Shown here in pieces: positions 41,715 through 49,986 of a stretch of 64,000 bases of DNA; the stretch's first letter is position 1, and each line of letters starts with the position of its first letter. The notes beneath the pieces were generated by a model. The model ran no database searches. It was not told the origin of the DNA and saw only the letters and a program-made list of their open reading frames with translations. Position numbers and translations under genes: made by a program. The DNA is from Candidatus Binatia bacterium (GTDB taxonomy: Bacteria > Desulfobacterota > Binatia > Bin18), in NCBI GenBank assembly GCA_951812575.1, contig OX638322.1:5088501-5152500 (forward strand), written 5' to 3'.

Positions 41715-43231
41715 GTACGGAACACTTCGATGTCCTGGTCGTCGGCGCGGGAATCTCCGGGATTGCCGCCGGCTATCATTTACAGACCGCCTGTCCGGGC
41801 CGGACGTATGCCATTCTCGAACGCCGCAATACCATCGGCGGCACCTGGGACCTGTTCCGCTACCCCGGTATCCGCTCGGATTCGGACATGTATACGCTGG
41901 GGTATCCGTTCCGGCCCTGGACCGACCCCAAGGCCATCGCCGACGGACCCGCCATCCTTCGCTACGTCAACGAGACCGCTCGGGAGTTCGGGATCGATCG
42001 CAATATTCGTTTTGGTCATCACGTCAAGCGGGCCGCCTGGTCCACGGCGGACGCGCGTTGGACGGTCGAAGCCGAACGGACCGACACAAAGGAGCGCTGC
42101 CGCTTCACCTGCAACTTCCTCTTCATGTGCAGCGGGTACTACAACTACGACGCGGGTTATACACCGGATTTTGCCGGAACCGAGCACTTTCGAGGCCGGA
42201 TCGTGCATCCGCAGCAGTGGACCGATGATATCGAGTACGCGGACAAGCACGTCATCGTCATCGGCAGCGGAGCGACCGCGGTGACGCTCGTCCCCGAACT
42301 GGCCACGCGAGCGACCCATGTCACGATGCTGCAACGCTCACCCAGCTATATTCTCTCCCTGCCGTCGAGGGACTCTCTTGCCAATGCGCTGCGCCGTTTT
42401 CTTCCGAATGCCCTCGTCTATCGCCTGATTCGGTGGAAAAATGTGCTTATCGGAGCCTACTTCTTCTGGTTCTGTCGCCGTTCTCCGGAGCGTGCCAAGG
42501 CGTTTCTCTTGCGCCAGGTTCGCGCGGCGCTGGGGCCGGACTATGATGTTGAGCAGCACTTCACCCCCGACTACAACCCCTGGCAGCAGCGCCTGTGCCT
42601 GGTCCCAGACAGCGATCTGTTCAAAGCGATCAAAGCCGGCCAGGTCTCGGTTGTGACCGACCATATCGAGACCTTCACCGAACGAGGTATCCGCCTGCGT
42701 TCGGGGAGAACACTTGAGGCCGATCTCGTCGTGACGGCCACGGGTCTCAATCTGCAACTCCTCGGTGGTCTCGAGGTGACGGTCGATGATGAGCCCGTCG
42801 AGTTCTCAAAGACGCTGACGTATAAAGGCGTCATGTTCAGCGACGTGCCGAACCTGGCCCTGACTGTTGGTTATACGAACGCGTCGTGGACGCTGAAATG
42901 CGATCTTACCTGCGAGTATGTCTGTCGCCTGCTCAACTATATGGAGGCGAACGGCTATGCGCAGTGCTGCCCACGCCCCCACGACCCGGCTATGGAGCGG
43001 GGGCCGTTCATCGATTTCACTTCGGGTTATGTCCGGAGAGCAATCGACGCCTTCCCCAAGCAGGGTCTCAAGCTACCCTGGAAGGCGTACCAGAACTATA
43101 TGCTGGATGTCTGGACAGTTGCCTATGGCTCGCTGACCGACGACGCGCTGGCGTTCACTCGGCGACCGGCTGGACGACACCCGGATGCGACGCCAGACGA
43201 GGCCACGCTACCGGGGCAGGCGGCTGGCTGA
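41711..43231 (+). CDS. EthA-like flavin-containing (Baeyer-Villiger) monooxygenase
   Basis: 506 residues. FAD Rossmann motif VLVVGAGISGIAAGYHL at the start, then RNTIGGTWDLFRYPGIRSDS and DMYTLGYPFRPW, very close to mycobacterial EthA as I recall it. The Baeyer-Villiger signature FRGRIVHPQQW is present (family F-x-G-x3-H-x3-W). The NADPH motif VIVIGSGATAVTLVPELA and a late TATGLNL complete the set. Likely oxygenates ketones to esters or S-oxidises substrates. Followed convergently by the Zn alcohol dehydrogenase, a plausible partner in alcohol-ketone-ester conversion. Confidence 0.93.
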   Translation: MSTEHFDVLVVGAGISGIAAGYHLQTACPGRTYAILERRNTIGGTWDLFRYPGIRSDSDMYTLGYPFRPWTDPKAIADGPAILRYVNETAREFGIDRNIRFGHHVKRAAWSTADARWTVEAERTDTKERCRFTCNFLFMCSGYYNYDAGYTPDFAGTEHFRGRIVHPQQWTDDIEYADKHVIVIGSGATAVTLVPELATRATHVTMLQRSPSYILSLPSRDSLANALRRFLPNALVYRLIRWKNVLIGAYFFWFCRRSPERAKAFLLRQVRAALGPDYDVEQHFTPDYNPWQQRLCLVPDSDLFKAIKAGQVSVVTDHIETFTERGIRLRSGRTLEADLVVTATGLNLQLLGGLEVTVDDEPVEFSKTLTYKGVMFSDVPNLALTVGYTNASWTLKCDLTCEYVCRLLNYMEANGYAQCCPRPHDPAMERGPFIDFTSGYVRRAIDAFPKQGLKLPWKAYQNYMLDVWTVAYGSLTDDALAFTRRPAGRHPDATPDEATLPGQAAG

Positions 43232-43270
43232 GCAGTGATTTCCAAGCTCCGAAGTAAAAGATGCGCAGTA

Positions 43271-44371
43271 CTACACCATGCTTACAATCGCGCGTCCGAT
43301 AATCTCGCCACGATTCAAGGCCGCATAGGCTTCATCCGCCTGTTCCAGGCGGTAACGCCGCGTAATGGGTTGAGACACATTCACCTGCCCCTGGGCTGCC
43401 AAGGCCAATACCTCGGGCAGGTCGGTGCGGACACGACTGCCATAGGAGCCCATAAGCTGAATGCCGCGGCGGACCAGACGGGTAATCTCAATGCCTGCGG
43501 TTGTCGTGCCAGGGGCAATACCGATCACCACCACCCGTCCCCCATCACGGGTCATCATGAACGCGTTCACCACGGTCTCCGGTCGTCCCAAGGCTTCAAT
43601 AGCTACGGCCACCCCCTGGCCGCCGGTAGCATTGTTCACGGCTGCAACGGGTTCTTCCTGACTGGCATTCACCGTATGGGTTGCGCCCAGGGCCTGGGCC
43701 GCTGCCAACTTATCGTCGCGCACGTCAATCGCAATAATCTGGCCGGCCCCAAAAGCCTTGGCGACCTGAACAACGTTTGAGCCCACACCACCTGCACCGA
43801 CGACGGCTACGCTATCGCTCGGTTGGATGCGCGCCTGATTCTTCACCGCGCCATAGGCTGTCATCATGGCACAACCGAGAATACACGCATCGGTCAGGGA
43901 CACGTTGGCAGGAGCGGGAAAGACATCACTGGCTGGAACAACCGCATACTCAGCCAGGCCACCCATACTATACATAGCCAGGGTCGAACCATCGGAACGA
44001 GAGAGACGACTCTCCCCATCGTAGAGCGTCCCCTGCAGACGGTTCAGAGCGAAGAAGGTTTCACATAGATCGTCCCGCCCCTGCACACAGTACGAGCACA
44101 CTCCACACGGCATGATAAAGCTACACACCACGTTCTGTCCGGTCCGTGTCGTTTGCACCTCAGGACCGACCTCCTCAACAACGCCAGAGATCTCGTGGCC
44201 CAGCACACACGGCAGCGGGAACTTCACTTCACCCTTCATCACATGCAGGTCGGTATGACACACACCACACGCGGTGACTTTGACCAAGACTTCACCCGCC
44301 TTGGGACGGGGCTGCGGAATATCCTCAATGACCAACCGGCCACCAACTTCCGACAGGACTGCAGCTTTCAT
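43271..44371 (-). CDS. Zinc-dependent alcohol dehydrogenase (MDR family)
   Basis: 366 residues with TAAGGAGG upstream of ATG 44369-44371. Catalytic Zn ligands lie in ACGVCHTDLHVMKGE and PCVLGHEISGVVEEVG. The structural-zinc lobe has Cys at CGVCSYCVQGRDDLC. The Rossmann loop is VAVVGAGGVGSNVVQVA. NAD(P)-dependent oxidation of alcohols is expected; the precise substrate is not deducible. Divergent from the SelA-like gene, sharing about 95 bp of upstream sequence, and convergent with the monooxygenase gene. Confidence 0.93.
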   Translation of the reverse strand: MKAAVLSEVGGRLVIEDIPQPRPKAGEVLVKVTACGVCHTDLHVMKGEVKFPLPCVLGHEISGVVEEVGPEVQTTRTGQNVVCSFIMPCGVCSYCVQGRDDLCETFFALNRLQGTLYDGESRLSRSDGSTLAMYSMGGLAEYAVVPASDVFPAPANVSLTDACILGCAMMTAYGAVKNQARIQPSDSVAVVGAGGVGSNVVQVAKAFGAGQIIAIDVRDDKLAAAQALGATHTVNASQEEPVAAVNNATGGQGVAVAIEALGRPETVVNAFMMTRDGGRVVVIGIAPGTTTAGIEITRLVRRGIQLMGSYGSRVRTDLPEVLALAAQGQVNVSQPITRRYRLEQADEAYAALNRGEIIGRAIVSMV

Positions 44372-44467
44372 CTGGAGATTCCTCCTTATACGCCTGAGCA
44401 TCCTATGCCGCGTTGGCATTTTCGCCAAGACATCACTATTATTCAAAACGAGAGGGGAGGGTTCATC

Positions 44468-45733
44468 ATGAAGACCGACCGTTTCGGGAACTCCTTTGCC
44501 GAGGCCCTGCCGTACGCCCGAGGGGCTATCCTGACCAGTACGGAAGATGATTTCCGCAAACTTCAGCAGGCGGGACGGATTATCCGACGCCGCATCAGTG
44601 AGAACGGTCCTGAGGCAATTTTCAATTTTACCGGACTCGAACATGGCCTGCCGCTCAGCGGAGAGGACGTCCCGTTTGCCCACGATGAAATCGCTCCCGC
44701 GCTGTATACGGAGCGGCTCCGTCAGCTGACGCTGGAGCACCTCGGCGGGTCTCCGGATCGTCACGACGTCATGCTCTTTAACCGACTCACCGCGGCCACA
44801 TTGGCGACCCAGCTCGTGCTGGTGAAACCGGGCGCTGTTGTCATCGGGGTGTCAGCCAGCCATAGTCATCCGTCCGTCATTCGGGCGGCGGCACACGTCG
44901 GCGCCCGCCTCGTGGATACCAAAGGCGTGGAGGAGTTCACCGCGGTGATGGAGCGGGAAAGAGACGTCGCTCTGGTTGTGCTCACGCGCTTAGCGGTGAC
45001 CTATGAGGCCCTGTCCGTTGAAGCCTTGCAGCAGATCGTCCGTCTGGCTCACGAGCGGGATATTCTCGTGTATGCGGATGAGGCGGGTGGGGCGCGGGTC
45101 GGTCCCGCTATCCTGGAGCAGCCCAGGATGCTCGAACTCGGCGTAGACCTGGGCGCGACGGGGCTTGATAAGTATGGCACCATCGGCCCGCGGGTGGGCT
45201 TGATGGCGGGTGAGAAGCAGCTTGTGGCTCGCATCCGGGCGCGCGCCTGGGAGTTCGGGCTTGAGGCCCGCCCCCTGCTGTATCCGGCAGTCATCCGCTC
45301 GCTGGAAGCCTACACACCAGAACGGGTGCAGGCCCTGGTTGATAGCACCAAACAGGTCGCAGCCGCCCTCCGGGCTCTCTTGGGGAGCCGTATCCACGAA
45401 ACGCCCGTGATCGCCGAGCTGCCGGCCGACGATATCCTCGAACTGGTCCTGGAGCGGGCCGGGCTGAGCGCGACCCCGCAGGCACCGATTGTTCCGTATG
45501 AGGCAGCGGCCGCCTTGGCTATGCTGCTCTTGCGGGATTATGGCATTCTGGCCGTTCACTTCGCCGCCCTGCCACCCGGCACGGCCGATTTCCTGTTCAA
45601 GTTTATGCCACCGGACACGGTGGAGCGGTTCGGCGGGCCGACCGCTTTCGCCCAGGCTATTGATGCCTCACTGCATAAGCTGGCGGGCCTGGTCACCCAG
45701 CCCGAACATATGCGACAACTCCTGTTTGGTTAA
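44468..45733 (+). CDS. SelA-like PLP-dependent enzyme
   Basis: 421 residues, ATG preceded by AGAGGGGAGGG. Fold-type I PLP enzyme of the branch related to L-seryl-tRNA(Sec) selenium transferase: SASHSHPSVIRAAAHVGARL, VYADEAGGARVGPAILEQ (cofactor Asp), and ATGLDKYGTIGPRVGLMAG with the presumed Schiff-base Lys235. The N-terminal tRNA-binding domain of true SelA is absent and the spacing differs, so this is more likely a small-molecule lyase or transferase than the selenocysteine synthase. Its promoter region is shared with the divergent alcohol dehydrogenase. Confidence 0.75.
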   Translation: MKTDRFGNSFAEALPYARGAILTSTEDDFRKLQQAGRIIRRRISENGPEAIFNFTGLEHGLPLSGEDVPFAHDEIAPALYTERLRQLTLEHLGGSPDRHDVMLFNRLTAATLATQLVLVKPGAVVIGVSASHSHPSVIRAAAHVGARLVDTKGVEEFTAVMERERDVALVVLTRLAVTYEALSVEALQQIVRLAHERDILVYADEAGGARVGPAILEQPRMLELGVDLGATGLDKYGTIGPRVGLMAGEKQLVARIRARAWEFGLEARPLLYPAVIRSLEAYTPERVQALVDSTKQVAAALRALLGSRIHETPVIAELPADDILELVLERAGLSATPQAPIVPYEAAAALAMLLLRDYGILAVHFAALPPGTADFLFKFMPPDTVERFGGPTAFAQAIDASLHKLAGLVTQPEHMRQLLFG

Positions 45734-45894
45734 CACCACAACGGGGAAACAACACCGCACGCATCGCCTCCCCATCTGACCCGGTATTATTCCAGTCGGG
45801 AATATCCCCGCAGCGTTCTCGGTCAGCTTTACGCCGGTCATCGGCCTTTGGCCTTCCCTCACGGAGTGATCAGAGGAACCAGCGACTTTTCTTG

Positions 45895-46296
45895 CTACCA
45901 CCGCACAATGGAAAGCCCAGGAATACGGGAGAAGCTTCGCTCGTCACGGGTGGCGACCCTGAAGTCAGATGCCAGAGCGGTAGCGGCAATGAGTAAATCG
46001 TGTGCTCCGACTGTCACCCCTTTGGCGGCCAGCCTCGCCCAGATACGGGCATGAATCCGGGCGACGACAAGGTCAAATGGAATGACAGTGAGCCGGGCGA
46101 GCAGGTGCTCAACAAACGCCTCACGCCGTGCCCGATGCGCAGCCTTGCCCGCCCGGTGTACTCCGTGCAACAACTCCGAGGCAGTAATCGCCGCCAGAGC
46201 GATGTCCTCTTCTGCCTGCTCCACGAGCAGGGCGTCCAGCTCGCACTGCCCTCGCTCGATAGCAACCAGGACACTCGTGTCGATCAGTATTCCCAC
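45895..46296 (-). CDS. vapC: VapC-type PIN-domain ribonuclease toxin
   Basis: 133 residues. PIN-domain acidic residues visible: ILIDTSVLVAIERG (first Asp), AAITASELLHGVHRA (Glu), VGAHDLLIAATAL and VATRDERSFSRIPGL (late Asp). The GTG at 46294-46296 is chosen as start since it overlaps the antitoxin by 13 nt and gives VGILIDTS as the family opening. The expected target is tRNA or rRNA. Partner gene is the adjoining Phd/YefM-type antitoxin. Confidence 0.88.
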   Translation of the reverse strand: MGILIDTSVLVAIERGQCELDALLVEQAEEDIALAAITASELLHGVHRAGKAAHRARREAFVEHLLARLTVIPFDLVVARIHARIWARLAAKGVTVGAHDLLIAATALASDFRVATRDERSFSRIPGLSIVRW

Positions 46297-46550
46297 GGTG
46301 ACTCTGACAACACAGCCTGCTGTACCGTTAGCGCTTCCACGGTATCCCAATAGCCGGGGTCGGGTTTTGGAATTGAACGCAGGAGCTGCGCGAGATCGGC
46401 AAGGGTGCGAGCGGCGGGCTGGACTGGGATGATACGACAGACCGGCTCCCCGCCCCGCTCAACAACAAACTCTTCGCCCCGATAGTGTACGCGGTTGAGG
46501 AGAGCAGAAAAGGTGCGGGCGGCCTGCGTTGCCGAGATATGCGATTTCAT
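46284..46550 (-). CDS. Phd/YefM-type antitoxin paired with VapC
   Basis: 88 residues, MKSHISATQAARTFSALLNR followed by VHYRGEEFVVERGGEPVCRI, the classical Phd/YefM DNA-binding fold. The C-terminal segment (DPGYWDTVEALTVQQ) is the likely toxin-wrapping part. Precedes and overlaps vapC. Mixed Phd-PIN pairs are common. Confidence 0.88.
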   Translation of the reverse strand: MKSHISATQAARTFSALLNRVHYRGEEFVVERGGEPVCRIIPVQPAARTLADLAQLLRSIPKPDPGYWDTVEALTVQQAVLSESPWEY

Positions 46551-46629
46551 ACAAATCAGATTATCAGATTTGAGCTCGACCTCAAGGAGTGCTCAAGCGC
46601 CCGGCCTTTTTGGTCCAAGTCCGCCTCCC

Positions 46630-49600
46630 TCAAAACAGCTCCAACTGATCCGCTTTCTTCTTCCCCCGGGCACTCAACTGACTCCGGCGACGTTCGAGCA
46701 GCTGTTCCTCAATATCGGCCAAATACGGAGAAGGAGACCTGGCTTGCACCGTGCCGCGCCAGCGGCGTTTCTGGGCATGACACAGATAGAGTGTGGTCTT
46801 TGCCCGCGTGACACCGACGTAGAACAGGCGGCGCTCTTCCTCAAGGTCGGCAGCTTCGGCCTTGCCCCAGGTCAGTGGGAGAATGCCGTCTTCACAGCCA
46901 ACAATAAAAACAACGGGGAATTCCAAGCCTTTGGCCGCGTGGAGGGTGAGTAAGGAAATCCGGTCGGCGCGGGGGTCCCAGGTATCGACCTGCGTTTCGA
47001 GCGCAAGGGTCGAGAGAAAGCCGTCCAGATCGTCCCCGCACTCCCGAGCGACGGGTTGCAGGAGTTCAAGGGCCGCTCTTGTCTCCTCTCCTGCCCCGGT
47101 GGCCTCAGCTTTTTCACACGCGGCTTCCAGCCGCGCCACCAGAGTGCCGGCGCCGGGCTGTTCGCGCAGAGTATCGATCAGGAGCGCCACCCCAGGATGG
47201 TCGAGCAGCCGCGTATGGGCGTGTTTCTGAAACGGCATGCCCGAACGGTGAAGGGCCTCAACGACCGCCTCTGCTTGGGCTTCGGTTCGGTACAGCACGG
47301 CGATGTCAGAAAAGGAGACGGCCCGGTCTTCGGCGTCTTGGGATCGGCCGCTATCAATCGAAAAGAAGCTGTGTCCGCCCAGCAGCGCCTCGATTGCGTG
47401 CACGACGAACTCGGCCTCGGCCTTCTCCGTCCGCGCTTCATGCAGCGTGATTAAACTTGGAGTGTCGGCCAGGACCGGAGTGGATTGCTGCTCGGACCCG
47501 GACGGCGCAATGACCTGAGAAGAGAGATGGACGATATTGCTGTCAGACCGATAATTCCGCGCGAGTCGGACCACGTGCGCACCGGGGAAGTCGGTAGTGA
47601 ACTGGGCGAAGAGACGGACGTCCGCCCCGCGGAAACGATAAATGGCCTGATCCGGGTCGCCAATCGCACAGATGTTTCCGTCGGGAGGAACGAGCAGTTT
47701 GATGAGACGGACCTGCTGCTCGTCCACGTCCTGATATTCGTCAACACATACCCACTGGTATTGCGCACGATAGGCGTCACGCAGGCCGGTGTCGGACTCA
47801 AAGACCTGGATCGTGCGGCCAATCAGGTCATCGAAATCGACCAGGTTCCGCGCGTCCAATTCCTGCTGGTAGCGGCGATAGATGTCGGCCTGGCGGGCCT
47901 CGGCCGGCGGCTGTCCCGTGCGTTTCGCCACCGAAATGGCCGACAGCAGGCTGCGCGCCTGGCGGGCCGAGACGCCGAGCGTTTCGCGTAACAGCCTTTG
48001 ACGCTCCGCGTCTGACGCGACCCGAAAGCCACGCTGGAGACCCGCCGCGTTCCAGTGCTCCTGAAGAACGGACATGCCCAAAGCGTGAAACGTAAAAAGC
48101 GGGATCGTATCGGCAACGGCGGGCAACAAGCGGTGTAGACGTTCTCGCATTTCGTCCGCGGCCCGACGGGTAAACGTAATGGCCAGACAGTGTTCGGGAC
48201 GGACGTGGTGATTGCGTATGAGATGGGCAATACGATGGGTGAGGGTGCGTGTTTTTCCGGAACCCGGTCCGGCAACAATCAGCAGCGGGCCGGCTATCAT
48301 CTCGGCGGCCCTCCGCTGGTCGCTGTCAAGTCCCGTTAAGATATGGTCCTGGTCCGGTTTCCCATCGTTCTTGACCTCAGCCGGCGGAGCGCCCCCCTCC
48401 CTGGCCCTCCCCCTCACGGGGGGGAGGGGATGTTCGCCCCCTCTCCCCTGGAGGGAGAGGGCTGGGGTGAGGGGGAAGAAGCGATCGACAGTATGGGTTT
48501 GTGCAGCGTTCCCCCTTCCCTGCTTTGGGCTGTCCGCTACACGCACGCCGGTCGGTGCATTTTCCTGTTTTGTCTGAGACGAGGGCTCCTGTGTGAACAG
48601 CGACGCGCCGCTCGTCTTCTGGCGGAGTTCTTCCTCCCGAAACAGCTTGATTGTTCCGTACACCCCGTCATAGCCGGCGTCGCGGATCACTTCTTGTTTG
48701 CGCAGCCGGGAGATGGCTTCCGCGATAAGCGTATCCCCACTTTTCCGAATCTCTTCCAGCGGAATATCGTTGATCAGTTGCAGTTCGGGACCAAGCTGGT
48801 TGAGTAGGCCCTCGTAGTAGTGGCCCACCTTTTTACTCTTCGGACCCACATGCAGAATCTCGGATAACATCTCGGGCAGGGGGACCAGGCTCTGGACCGC
48901 ACCGGCAGTTGCGGGCTGGGTGTCGTCTTCGCGGTCGGCCAAATCGTCCACCCGGTGCATCACGCCAACCGTCAGCGGCTTGCCACACGCAGGGCAACGA
49001 CCCTCCAGTTGTTTGGTCTGGTGCGGGAGGAGGCGGACCTGACAATTCCGATGACCGTCCAGGTGGTATTTGCCCTCTTCAGGAAAAAACTCGATCGTGC
49101 CCTGATACCCCTGTCCGGTCTCCAGGGCGCGACGGATCGAGAAATAGTCAAGCTCCGTATCAAAGACACAGGCTTCGCGCCCGAGCTTCTCCGGCGAGTG
49201 CGCATCGGAATTTGACACCAACCGGAAGCGATCCAGAGACGACACCCGCCAATTCATCTCCGGGTCCGACGACAAGCCTGTCTCTACCGCAAAGATATGG
49301 GGAGCCAGGTCAGCGTAACACTCGTCTATGGCATCAAAACCGGACTTTGAGCCCAGCGCGGCAAACCACGGTGTCCAGATATGGGCCGGGACGAGATACG
49401 AGCCAGGGTCCGACTCCAGGGTGATTTCCAAGAGGTGGCGTGAATCCAGCCCCAGGATGGGTCTGCCGTCCGACTTCACATTTCCGATCCTGGACAACCG
49501 TTCGGTCATCCTCTCCACTGCCGAAAAGTTCGGGGCGTATAACAAATGGTGAATCTTTCGGGTCTTGTCGCCCCTCTTGTAGATCGTCGAGATTTCAACC

Positions 49601-49872
49601 GAGAGCATGAAACGCGTCGGACCCTGGCACGCCGACGGCAGCATCTGGGTGACTTCCTGTTCCAACTCGGGTCGGAGTCGGAACAGGCCCGGCTCGGCCG
49701 GCACTAACTGCTCCTTGAGTTCGGCCTGCCAGACCGGATGGGTGAAGTCTCCGCTGCCGACGACCGTGATACCCTTTTTCCTGGCCCAATAGGCGAGGTG
49801 TTTCAAATCGCAGTTTTTGCTGGTGGCACGGGAATATTTGGAATGAATGTGCAAATCAGCGTAAAAAGCCAT
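46630..49872 (-). CDS. Endonuclease Q-like PHP domain fused to UvrD/PcrA-type helicase
   Basis: 1080 residues with GGAGGGGAGGG upstream. Residues 1-415 form an EndoQ-type module: PHP motif FYADLHIHSKYSRATSKN, HTPVWQ-like metal site GDFTHPVW, DAHSPEKLG, and a zinc finger starting RCPACGKPL. EndoQ enzymes cut 5' of deaminated bases (uracil, hypoxanthine). A linker (about 420-510) contains a translated repeat element. Residues about 515-1080 are SF1A helicase: VAGPGSGKTRTLTHRIAHLI, DEYQDVDEQQV, IGDPDQAIYRFRG, LLTLHAAKGLEFPVVF and FYVGVTRAKTTLYL. Likely nicks deaminated DNA, then unwinds from the nick; this is inferred from the fusion. Confidence 0.92.
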   Translation of the reverse strand: MAFYADLHIHSKYSRATSKNCDLKHLAYWARKKGITVVGSGDFTHPVWQAELKEQLVPAEPGLFRLRPELEQEVTQMLPSACQGPTRFMLSVEISTIYKRGDKTRKIHHLLYAPNFSAVERMTERLSRIGNVKSDGRPILGLDSRHLLEITLESDPGSYLVPAHIWTPWFAALGSKSGFDAIDECYADLAPHIFAVETGLSSDPEMNWRVSSLDRFRLVSNSDAHSPEKLGREACVFDTELDYFSIRRALETGQGYQGTIEFFPEEGKYHLDGHRNCQVRLLPHQTKQLEGRCPACGKPLTVGVMHRVDDLADREDDTQPATAGAVQSLVPLPEMLSEILHVGPKSKKVGHYYEGLLNQLGPELQLINDIPLEEIRKSGDTLIAEAISRLRKQEVIRDAGYDGVYGTIKLFREEELRQKTSGASLFTQEPSSQTKQENAPTGVRVADSPKQGRGNAAQTHTVDRFFPLTPALSLQGRGGEHPLPPVRGRAREGGAPPAEVKNDGKPDQDHILTGLDSDQRRAAEMIAGPLLIVAGPGSGKTRTLTHRIAHLIRNHHVRPEHCLAITFTRRAADEMRERLHRLLPAVADTIPLFTFHALGMSVLQEHWNAAGLQRGFRVASDAERQRLLRETLGVSARQARSLLSAISVAKRTGQPPAEARQADIYRRYQQELDARNLVDFDDLIGRTIQVFESDTGLRDAYRAQYQWVCVDEYQDVDEQQVRLIKLLVPPDGNICAIGDPDQAIYRFRGADVRLFAQFTTDFPGAHVVRLARNYRSDSNIVHLSSQVIAPSGSEQQSTPVLADTPSLITLHEARTEKAEAEFVVHAIEALLGGHSFFSIDSGRSQDAEDRAVSFSDIAVLYRTEAQAEAVVEALHRSGMPFQKHAHTRLLDHPGVALLIDTLREQPGAGTLVARLEAACEKAEATGAGEETRAALELLQPVARECGDDLDGFLSTLALETQVDTWDPRADRISLLTLHAAKGLEFPVVFIVGCEDGILPLTWGKAEAADLEEERRLFYVGVTRAKTTLYLCHAQKRRWRGTVQARSPSPYLADIEEQLLERRRSQLSARGKKKADQLELF
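48390..48478. repeat. Dispersed C/G-rich repeats within the EndoQ-UvrD linker
   Basis: Two adjacent palindromic units, 48390-48432 and 48437-48478. The second is an inverted copy of the CCCTCACCCTAGCCCTCTCC family (38363, 55723, 63705). They are translated without frameshift as a Pro/Gly/Arg-rich stretch around LTPALSLQGRGGEHPLPP between the nuclease and helicase domains. Confidence 0.85.
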
Positions 49873-49986
49873 GGGCCGCCCTCCCCTCCTACCCGGTCTG
49901 GGGATTATCGACCGAGAAGAGGAGGGAGGTCAACGGCGGGCATGCCAGAACGCTAAGGAGAGCGACTATGCCGCGCCTTGAGAACC

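Noticed and set aside
44153..44467. Upstream extension of the SelA-like gene
   Set aside because: The additional 105 codons lie antisense to the alcohol dehydrogenase, while ATG 44468 has a strong ribosome site and gives the family start.
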